Source: Pelodera strongyloides (lineage: Eukaryota > Nematoda > Chromadorea > Rhabditida > Rhabditidae). Taken from it: a DNA stretch of 64,000 bases. Positions 57,310 through 64,000 of the stretch are shown here, piece after piece. The notes under the pieces are model-generated. The model had not been told where the DNA came from and made no database searches. It saw only the letters and a program-made list of their open reading frames with translations. Each line of letters opens with the position of its first letter. The first letter of the stretch is position 1. The stretch is taken from positions 62,001 to 126,000 of the forward strand of contig JAANDG010000324.1 in the NCBI GenBank assembly GCA_036852015.1. Reading direction: 5' to 3'. A program made the position numbers and the translations under genes.

Positions 57310-57405
57310 CCATGGTTGTCGTGTGAGTCGCGTTGACTCCAATAATAAACAATCCCAGGTTCGGTCCCCGGACGGTGCAAAACTGAAAATAGGTAATTTA
57401 CTTAA
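57310..57405 (+). mobile_element. tRNA-derived SINE-like copy
   Basis: The best copy. A box A-like region TGGTTGTCGTGTGAG is followed by CCCAGGTTCGGTCCCCGGAC (T-arm/box B) and GGTGCAAAACTGAAAATAGG. Confidence 0.65.
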
Positions 57406-57751
57406 AAAGGGGTTTGATATTAAAAAGTTTAAAAATCCCTCTTTTCAGTATCTTGCTCTTTTTCACGGATGGTCACTGTTCGACTGTAGAAAAATTATTT
57501 ATACACATATAAAAAATATATACACATATAAAAAACATATATATATATATATATACAAAATAAAGAAGCCCACGTTCTGCCCACACTTCGTAATAAAAAA
57601 AAGTCCTGTTTCCCTTTCGGCTATACACCCGGACACCTTGGACTCCCCTTATTAATACTATCACTGGTGACCAAGCTGTCAAGGGTGGTTCAAGGTGGCC
57701 GGGTGTATAGTATCGTCATGCTCAGGTTTTTGTCCTAATGGTTGTTTTGGG

Positions 57752-57771
57752 GAGGGGGGGGGGGGGGGGGG
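57752..57771. repeat. poly-G run
   Basis: About 17-18 G in a row, similar to 47809-47826. Confidence 0.9.
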
Positions 57772-57842
57772 AACGCGAGAATGAGAGAGAGCGCCGTACA
57801 CCTATACATTTTCTTCTCCGAAATATATGAGAATATAAACAA

Positions 57843-58075
57843 ACATGGCGAAATCAGCTGAATTGTCTATTGCGTTCATGTCAGCAATTGCCGCAAGCTT
57901 CTCGATGGTCTCGGTTCCACTCAAACACTAGGTCGAAGTTCTTCATGAAGGTCCCCCATGCACGATCAGAAAGTTGTTCAAAATGCGAAATGAACTCCTT
58001 CGCATGTTCTTCACAGTGCTTTCCTCGCCAAGATACGTATCCCTGAAATAATCCTTCAGTTTGTCTGTGGTCGGT
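57843..58075 (-). pseudogene. frameshifted coding fragment, unrecognised
   Basis: Minus-strand reading gives three protein-like stretches in three frames in succession: TTDKLKDYFRDTYLGE, then EHAKEFISHFEQLSDRAWGT, then ETIEKLAAIADMNAIDNSAD. They look like one ancestral frame with two indels. The family is unknown; a retroelement gag is one possibility. Confidence 0.35.
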
Positions 58076-58314
58076 TTAGTTTGTCTCACGTAATGCTAGA
58101 AACGCAAAAACTAAAAGTTGGACCCAAGTTCTGACGCCTAACCGATTGCGTCGATGAGCATATGATCCCGCTGTGTTTTGTTTAATATTTTCAAAATCAA
58201 ACCTTGTTCCTCTTCCAATACGCGACCTTCGAGACATCAACAGCGGCAGGAAGTTCGGACTGCAGGTCCGACGCTCGTGCGCGCGGATAGACTGCCTTCA
58301 GTACCTATAAGAGT

Positions 58315-58359
58315 TTGGTCTTACACGTAATCACATCGACTCCGTCGACTCTTCCTACG
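58315..58359 (+). CDS. exon end paralogous to the 60-62 kb family, opposite strand
   Basis: The sequence reading VITSTPSTLPT ends at a 'gtacgtgagttga' donor. It matches the exon end TTSTSSTLPE at 62473 and its donor, and the intron continues with a CT-rich run and the GTAC array as in the minus-strand units. The upstream limit is unclear. Confidence 0.4.
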
Positions 58360-58421
58360 GTACGTGAGTTGACATTTGTTTGGTCTCTCTATACCTCTCT
58401 CTCTCTCTCTCTCTCGGTCGT

Positions 58422-58702
58422 TATCGGTGTACAGTGCGTACATCGGTGTACGGTGCGTACATCGGTGTACGGTGCATACATCGGTGTACGGTGCGTACAT
58501 CAGTGTACGGTGCGTACATCGGTGTACGGCGTACCTCGATGTACGTCGTACACCGATGTACGCCGTACCTCGATGTACGCCGTACACCGATGTACGCCGT
58601 ACACCCATGTACGCCGTACACCCATGTACGCCGTACACCCATGTACGCCGTACACCCATGTACGTACATCGGTTTACGGCGTACATGGGTGTACGGCGTA
58701 CA
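58422..58702. repeat. GTAC palindromic minisatellite, two head-to-head blocks
   Basis: The first block repeats GTGCGTACATCGGTGTACG (19 bp) about five times. From about 58535 the orientation flips to GCCGTACACCGATGTAC-type 17-bp units for about nine units. The flip makes a large imperfect palindrome. The 17-bp period with no stop codon keeps most frames open. Confidence 0.92.
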
Positions 58703-59169
58703 ACAGTGAATTAAGAAGGGAAACATCGAAAAAATCTTACCTGAAGTCGAGCATCCACAGGCGGGAGCACTACACGACGGTCATTTCTTCCCACATGCTA
58801 AAAAATTAGAATTTGGACGTAGAGCTCGAGGGAGGAGTGGGAGCGACACTAATAGCGTACACCGATGTACGAAATACTGATTACACAGAGAATAAACGTT
58901 TCACAATCACTGCGAACAAAATAACGATTTTTTTATATATAACTAAAGTAACCATTGATTTATAGTATAAATTGTGTTGTTTCATATATTGACCAAGAAC
59001 TAGTTTAAAAGTGAGCTCGGTTTCCAGTTCCGGGCCATTTTTATTACCCAAAATACATATTTTTTGATTATCTTGGTTTCATCAATATCTAATTTTCAGT
59101 AATATGTCGGTACAGAATGTCTGTCCTAAACGTGCGATATGTGTGATGGAAATATCTACTTATCACCAA

Positions 59170-59343
59170 AGCGAAATACCAGCCGGTTTTTGAAACGCGT
59201 CTCAAATATCAGCATTCTTCTGCAGGTATGCCAAAAAGGGTCTATTGGGATCTATTTTTTATTCAAATTTTTGATCATTCCATATGAAGCATAGGAAAGC
59301 AGGGAGTAATCGATGCGCTTCAAAAACCGGCCGGTAGTTCGCT
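59170..59343. mobile_element. MITE, subfamily F
   Basis: Ends are AGCGAAATACCAGCCGG and CCGGCCGGTAGTTCGCT, with TTAA on the right. Confidence 0.78.
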
Positions 59344-59990
59344 TTAATTAGGTTTATTTGTAAATGTGCATGTATCTCTAAAGGAAAAGTTCAACCAGAA
59401 ATAATAATAATGTATTTATTAATGAATGACGAACATTATAGCATTTTAATTACAAAGCGAATTACACAATACCCGTACAAATATGTAATAAATGTTACGT
59501 ACTCCATCTCCACCCGAACAAAAAATAACTAAAAAAAACCAAGCATATGGCCTATTTAAAAGTGCTTAGCTCGTCTAAACCTAATAAGCTCAAAAAAAAA
59601 CTAATCAATAATTCTCTAAAAAATCGATAAAGCTATTCTAATCAATCAATTTTATCATAACACACACAATAAGTGGCCAGGAAGTAATTCTTGTCGATGA
59701 TGCAATGCGGACGGTCGCCGTACCTAAAGAAAAGAGCGTAAAACGTGAAAACGTGAGCCAAACTAGCGCCACGCAATCGCCAGACACAACCAGGTGCGGG
59801 CCACCCTCATTTTCAAAAGAAATATGTATTTATATTTTTGGAGAACCTGTCCCCATGCTATTATCTGGTCCTGTATCGGTTTTCTAGTTTTTGCCTAGTG
59901 GGATTAGATACAGTAAATGTAACTGTGATAAATAGCAAATCAATACATCGGCGCCCTCGATACCGAGGAAAAGAGGGAAGTCAATAAATC
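59344..59990. other. stretch without a recognised gene
   Basis: AT-rich sequence downstream of the minus-strand gene at 60001; it may hold its 3' untranslated region. Confidence 0.4.
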
Positions 59991-60000
59991 AATAAACTGC

Positions 60001-60801
60001 TCACTGATTGACGTGACTAATCGATTTGAGGTCCAGATTCACTTCCTTGTTGGCGAAATTGTAACGTACCGTCACCTGATAATTAAATAATTTAAACGAT
60101 TTCTTTGTACCTTGGATATTCTAAAACAGTACATATGCTGAACCTGCTTCTCGCGTGGAGGTGATATGACATCGACCATGGTTAGCTCCTTGGGGGCAAC
60201 TTCTTTTGATCTCACTCTATTAATACCCTCTCGCTCTCTATCTCTCTCTCGCTCTCTATCGATTTCAAGGCGAACCACTTATCTCGTACTCTTAACAGAC
60301 ACTACAAAATCACTTACCTTTCTGTTCTTTCTTGCTGGTCGTGTCGAACTGGGCGAGACGATGTCGAGATGGATCTTGGGCGTCACCAGGATCTGCAAAA
60401 AAATAGTCTTCTCTCTCTTCTTTTGAACTATCTGTATTGATATTGTTCTCTCTCCCCCTCGCTCTCTTAGTCTAGCTCCCGAATCAATCCTACTAACATT
60501 TTTTTCTAATAAAAACACTAAAAAGTTTAAACCAAAAACAAAGGGGAAAGTTCTTGTTTGTCTCAACAGACACTCGTCCAACAACAAAATCACCTACATG
60601 TATGTCCTTCCGTCGGGTCGCCATGGACAAGACGTCCTGCTGCGCATCCGCCTCGTCCTCCTCGTCCCCATCCCCATCAACATCGTGCTTTGGTGCTGCC
60701 GAGGTCGACGTGGTCGACGCCGTCGCAACTTCCTGCAAAAATGGGAGTAACGAGAATGAAAACGTCCGAAGGACGGTGCGCCCGGAGACCGCCGCATTCA
60801 T
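60001..60801 (-). CDS. unknown protein, unit 1 of a minisatellite-headed gene family, 4 exons
   Basis: Exons on the minus strand: 60801-60598, 60392-60318, about 60227-60144 and 60075-60001. All join in phase 0 and give about 145 codons ending in TGA. The start reads MNAAVSGRTVLRTFSFSLLP, a basic then hydrophobic N-terminus that could be a signal or transit peptide. An acidic D/E-rich stretch follows and the last exon reads VTVRYNFANKEVNLDLKSIS. Splice sites are good (GTAGGT, TTTTTTTGCAG, GTAAGT, TTATCAG) except the acceptor of exon 3, which is purine-rich. The GTAC minisatellite (60811-60893) begins 10 bp upstream of the ATG. Alternatively 60732-60598 is an internal exon, since a TTTTTGCAG acceptor lies at its start. 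Function is unknown. Confidence 0.42.
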
Positions 60802-60810
60802 TCATTGTGG

Positions 60811-60893
60811 GCGTACTTCGGTGTACGCACCGTACATCGGTGTACGCTCCGTACATCGGTGTACGCACCGTACATCGATGTACGCACCACTAT
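60811..60893. repeat. GTAC palindromic minisatellite, short array
   Basis: About five units of the form CGTACATCGGTGTACGC with small changes, directly upstream (minus sense) of the unit 1 ATG. Confidence 0.9.
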
Positions 60894-60925
60894 TTTTTCC
60901 TTTAAAGTCATGCAAAATAACGTAC

Positions 60926-61080
60926 CGTACTCTGCAGGGCATCCTTCACCTCCTCGCGCTCTTCGCCATCCCCAATCATCAGTTCTTAGTTCGTTGGAAC
61001 CGTGGTCGACGTAGTCGAAGGCATGTCGGTAGACTTCTCCTTCGACCTTGACGCTGCCCGAAGAAGGCGCGGTGCTACTG
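60926..61080 (-). CDS. candidate diverged exon of the same family
   Basis: Contains MPSTTSTTVPTN and GDGEEREEVKDALQS, matching parts of unit 2 (MPSTTSTPLP and DGEERVEVKEVPP). It ends at ACG followed by a gtacgt donor at 60925. A TAA separates the two parts in that frame, so this exon is either decayed or read differently. Confidence 0.3.
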
Positions 61081-61281
61081 TAGACGCTCGCATCATTTGA
61101 ACAATACTGTTCAGCCAACAGTCAATGCCGCTCGCGTTGTTAAGCAGCAGTACCTAAATATGTAAACGCATGATAGAGTGTGTGAGAGAGGGAAGTGAGA
61201 GAAACGAAGAAATATGAGAGAAAGAGGAAACTGAGGATAGATGAGATGTAGAGAGACAAACCAAATTTTCAACTCACGTAC

Positions 61282-61586
61282 CGTACGACGGGTCGACGGA
61301 GTCGATGTGGAGAATTCGGATGTGGAATATGATAAAAAACGTTAAAACACCATGCCTTTTCGTCCACCTTCCTCCTCTTTTGGCCCATCTTCTTCATCTT
61401 CGGCGGGACCTCCTTCACCTCCACGCGCTCTTCGCCATCCACATCCATCATATCTTCGCCTATAGGAAGCGGGGTCGACGTGGTCGAAGGCATGGTGTTA
61501 GACGCCGTCGCAAGTTCCTGCAAAAATGGGAGTAACGAGAATGAAAACGTCCGACGGACGGTGCGCCCGGAGACCGCCGTATTCAT
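61282..61586 (-). CDS. unknown protein, unit 2 of the family
   Basis: ATG at 61586 opens MNTAVSGRTVRRTFSFSLLP, nearly identical to unit 1 over the first 30 codons. Then comes MPSTTSTPLPIGEDMMDVDG and a lysine-rich stretch (KEVPPKMKKMGQKRRKVDEK). The frame stays open past a gtacgtgag donor-like site at 61281. An internal TTTTTGCAG at codon 23, as in unit 1, allows an alternative in which coding starts at ELATAS. The array 61596-61836 lies 10 bp upstream. Confidence 0.4.
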
Positions 61587-61595
61587 CTATTGTGG

Positions 61596-61836
61596 GCGTA
61601 CGTCGGTGTACGCCCTACGTCGGTGTACGCCGTACGTCGGTGCACGCCGTACGTCGGTGTACGCCGTACGTCGGTGTACGCCGTACGTCGGTGTACGCCG
61701 TGCGTCGGTGTACGCCGTGTGTCGGTGTACGCCGTACGTCGGTGTACGCCGTACATCGGTGTACGCCGTACATCGGTGTACGCCGTACATCGGTGTACAC
61801 CGATGTACGTACCGTACACCAAAGTACGGCGTACAT
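61596..61836. repeat. GTAC palindromic minisatellite, long array
   Basis: About thirteen 17-bp units, mostly GTACGCCGTACGTCGGT and GTACGCCGTACATCGGT, with a flip to the opposite orientation in the last units. Neighbouring units are the most alike, as expected for slippage or unequal exchange. Confidence 0.95.
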
Positions 61837-61881
61837 ATTCCCCATAAGAAAAATCACAATGGGATTCGAAAGAAAACGAAC

Positions 61882-61974
61882 CTTTTTCTCCACATCTTTC
61901 TTCGTCTTCTTTCCTTCCTGTTCTTCCACGGCGGCCTCGGCAACTCGCTTCTTCTTTATCATCGTCTTCAGCTT
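61882..61974 (-). CDS. 93-bp exon of the family (lysine/glutamate-rich), copy 1
   Basis: A TTGCAG acceptor, 31 codons (KLKTMIKKKRVAEAAVEEQE and on) and a GTTCGT donor, phase 0 on both sides. It is almost identical to 62196-62288. Confidence 0.45.
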
Positions 61975-62039
61975 CTGCAAGCAAATGCCGCTCGCGTTAG
62001 ATAAAAAACGAGCAAGGCCATACTCGATGATAAGAAGCG

Positions 62040-62321
62040 TTAAAACACCATGCCTTTTCGTCCACCTTGCTTTTCGCCCATCTTCTTCATCTTCTGCGGG
62101 ACCTCCTTCACCTCAACGCGCTCTTCGTACTTCGGTGTACGGGAGTACATATTCCCCATAAGAAAAATCACAATGGGATTCGAAAGAAAACGAACCTTTT
62201 TCTCCACATCTTTCTCCTTCTTCTTTCCTTCCTGTTCTTCCACGGCGGCCTCGGCACCTTGCTTCTTCTTCATCGTCGTCTTCAGCTTCTGCAACCATTT
62301 CGATGAGACGGCCGTATTCAT
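62040..62321 (-). CDS. unknown protein, unit 3 of the family
   Basis: ATG at 62321 opens MNTAVSSKWLQKLKTTMKKK and runs 93 codons unspliced. It passes through a copy of the 93-bp exon (62196-62288, with its own TTGCAG and GTTCGT) and the ERVEVKEVPQKMKKMGEK block shared with unit 2. Either the frame is used whole or the 93-bp exon is spliced out of it. The array at 62345-62389 lies about 25 bp upstream. Confidence 0.38.
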   Translation of the reverse strand: MNTAVSSKWLQKLKTTMKKKQGAEAAVEEQEGKKKEKDVEKKVRFLSNPIVIFLMGNMYSRTPKYEERVEVKEVPQKMKKMGEKQGGRKGMVF

Positions 62322-62344
62322 TCATTGTGGGCGTACTGTTCGCT

Positions 62345-62389
62345 GCGTACATCGGTGTACGCCGTACATCGGTGTACATCGATGTACAC
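62345..62389. repeat. GTAC palindromic minisatellite, about 3 units
   Basis: Units GTACATCGGTGTACGCC and a final self-complementary GTACATCGATGTAC. Confidence 0.9.
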
Positions 62390-62472
62390 TTGTTATCACA
62401 TTATACATGGCATGATAGAGTGTATGAGAGAGAGAGATGTAGAGAGACAAAACAAATTTTCAACTCACGTAC

Positions 62473-62562
62473 CTCAGGGAGGGTCGACGAAGTCGATGTG
62501 GTGACATCGGCAGTCGATGTGGTGACCTCGGCCTGATCTTCTTCTTCTTCCATCATCTGCTT
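62473..62562 (-). CDS. 90-bp exon of the family (acidic, threonine/serine-rich)
   Basis: A TTGCAG acceptor, 30 codons (KQMMEEEEDQAEVTTSTADV and on) and a gtacgtgag donor, phase 0 on both sides. The exon end and intron start match the reverse-strand copy at 58315-58359. It follows the array 62580-62858 and precedes a CT-rich run and the array 62345-62389. No MN(T/A)AVS start is present, so it may be an internal or first coding exon. Confidence 0.42.
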
Positions 62563-62579
62563 CTGCAACCAATAAGACA

Positions 62580-62858
62580 TCGGTGTACCGCCGTACATCG
62601 GTGTACGGCGTACATCGATGTACGTACATCGGTGTACGCCGTACACCAATGTACGGCGTACACCAATGTACGGCGTACACCAATGTACGGCGTACACCAA
62701 TGTACGGCGTACACCAATGTACGGCGTACACCAATGTACGCCGTACACCGATGTACGCCGTACACCGATGTACGCCGTACACCCCGAAGTACGTGCGTAC
62801 ACCGATGTGCGGCGTACACCGATGTACGGCGTACACCGATGTACGGCGTACACCGAAC
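62580..62858. repeat. GTAC palindromic minisatellite, long array with orientation changes
   Basis: A few GTACATCGGT units are followed by six identical GTACACCAATGTACGGC units. Further GTACACCGATGTACGCC and GTACGGC units follow. The CCAATG variant occurs only here, showing local homogenisation. Confidence 0.95.
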
Positions 62859-62879
62859 TTCGGCGAGATGCAATTGCTA

Positions 62880-64000
62880 AGTGGAACAGCACAAGCTAAA
62901 AGAACACACAATTAGAAACATTTGAAAAGCACAAGAAAAAAAGAAAAGGAAACAAGCCCGCGTGAATATTTCAACTAAATAAAAATCATCCATCCGTAAT
63001 CGTAGCAAAAACAATGAGCTGATTAACTAACCATTCGATCAACAGTGTCCAATGGATCCAAACAATAGAAATTTCCAGCTCAAATCCAACAAAACGAAGC
63101 GAGAATCGGTGTCAAACACCGAAATCAAGTTCTGAAACTAAAGTAACATGAAAATTTAGAATGTAGACAGGTAAGAATTCACCGAACAAACGAATCAAAC
63201 ACCCTTAGGGGTATAAGATGACCAAAAGAAAGAAAAATATCAATTTTCGGCCGTTCAGGATGGGCGAAAAGAAAAATTTTGAAAGACAATGCAAAAACAA
63301 GAGACGCAGACAAAACCCGAAAAAAAATTACTGTATTTTTTCATTTCCCCCTTAGTATTAACTTTTCTTTTCGTCCATCCTGAACGGCCGAAAATGGATT
63401 TTTTTCTTTCTTTCGCCCATTTTAAACGCGCCCTAAATAAACTAGCATAACAATCAACGAAAGAAACAAACACAAGAAAAAACGAAGAGAACGAAAGCAC
63501 GAACGAGGCAAAGTTCCAGAAAATTCGAAAGAAAATTCGAAAATTTCAAATTTGCGACCGCCCGTATTTGGACTACCGTATTGGTTTGTCGCGCGCTTTA
63601 GAATGCACCAGCGGAACCCAGAACATGAGGTTATAAATTGCAACTTATGCCATGCGATAATATTTTAAAAATAATATGTATTGTTATTTTTAGCGAACAA
63701 ACTAAAACCTTTCATAAGCTAGTTTATTCATTGTTTACAAATTCATTATTCATTCACAAACATAACAGTCAATATACGAGAGTTAGAAGTAATCCATCAT
63801 TGTTGATAATTTGTTCGTAAGTGATACGTTCTTTTTTGAAACAGGTAAGCATTTAAAGCGAGATAACACGGTCAGTTATTTGCATACACGAACTGTCCAA
63901 CATTGTCAGGATAATATTCGAATTGAAATTCTGCATGCAGTTAGTGCGAGAAGGGGAATTTGCCATAATAGCATTTTAAAAGAGGTTATTTGTTGCAATG
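62880..64000. other. stretch without a recognised gene
   Basis: AT-rich sequence. An inverted repeat of about 30 bp lies at 63240-63280 and 63370-63425 (CGGCCGTTCAGGATGG and complement). A possible subfamily F MITE left end (AGCGAGATAACACGGTC) starts near 63856 and runs toward the window edge. Confidence 0.45.

Noticed and set aside
58315..58809. Long overlapping ORFs on both strands across the GTAC arrays (also at 61480-62160 and 62400-62915)
   Set aside because: A 17-bp unit without stop codons keeps all frames open. The repeating VYAVHRCTPYI-type peptides are a consequence of the repeat, not a protein.

Overview
The window is eukaryotic nuclear DNA from an invertebrate animal. It is AT-rich, intron-containing and very dense in transposable elements. 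A U6 snRNA gene (52079-52182, minus) has an animal-type body, and its 'AATACAG' and 'CCAAATTT' variants are, from memory, closest to nematode U6. Short introns with T-rich 'TTTCAG/TTGCAG' acceptors fit the same idea. The nematode assignment is an inference, not a proof.

Only one protein-coding gene is firmly recognisable: a DNA topoisomerase IB (TOP1) gene on the plus strand, with 16 exons from about 21769 to 29605. Its 5' end was not found. All five active-site residues of the family have counterparts. Its introns hold an AT-rich trinucleotide repeat, three Helitron-like elements and four short TTAA-flanked inverted-repeat elements. A second, unrecognised gene family lies on the minus strand at 60.0-62.6 kb. 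It has at least three paralogous units with a shared 'MN(T/A)AVS' start, each headed by an array of a 17-bp palindromic GTAC minisatellite; a reverse-oriented relative of the module lies at 58.3-58.7 kb.

Layout: 0-5 kb, low-copy DNA with a GC-rich dispersed repeat and a pair of 189-bp direct repeats. 5-9.3 kb, Helitron-like elements, tandem repeats and LINE 3' ends. 9.5-10 kb, decayed coding sequence. 11-16 kb, a duplicated segment and nested MITE/Helitron/palindrome structures. 16.5-21 kb, a Bel/Pao-like LTR element (two 207-bp LTRs, tRNA primer site, broken gag, no pol) split by a 1.07-kb inverted-repeat insertion. 21.8-29.6 kb, TOP1. 30.3-33.3 kb, a Helitron with a tRNA-like core broken by a MITE and a degenerate LINE. 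37.7-42 kb, an intact gypsy-like gag whose downstream ORF is separated from it by a 2.94-kb hAT-type element with an 8-bp target duplication. 43.9-45.3 kb and 54.2-55.6 kb, two further LINE families. 52.1 kb, U6. 58.3-62.9 kb, the minisatellite-headed gene family. 62.9-64 kb, nothing recognised.

Three element classes explain most of the window. (1) Non-autonomous Helitron-like elements run TC...CTGG with a subterminal hairpin and mostly sit between A and T. (2) A group of MITE subfamilies shares TTAA target duplications and inverted termini starting AGGG or AGCG. (3) A short tRNA-derived SINE-like family is present in eight copies, all in the same orientation. Exon coordinates are read by eye from splice signals and homology remembered for TOP1; no search was run.
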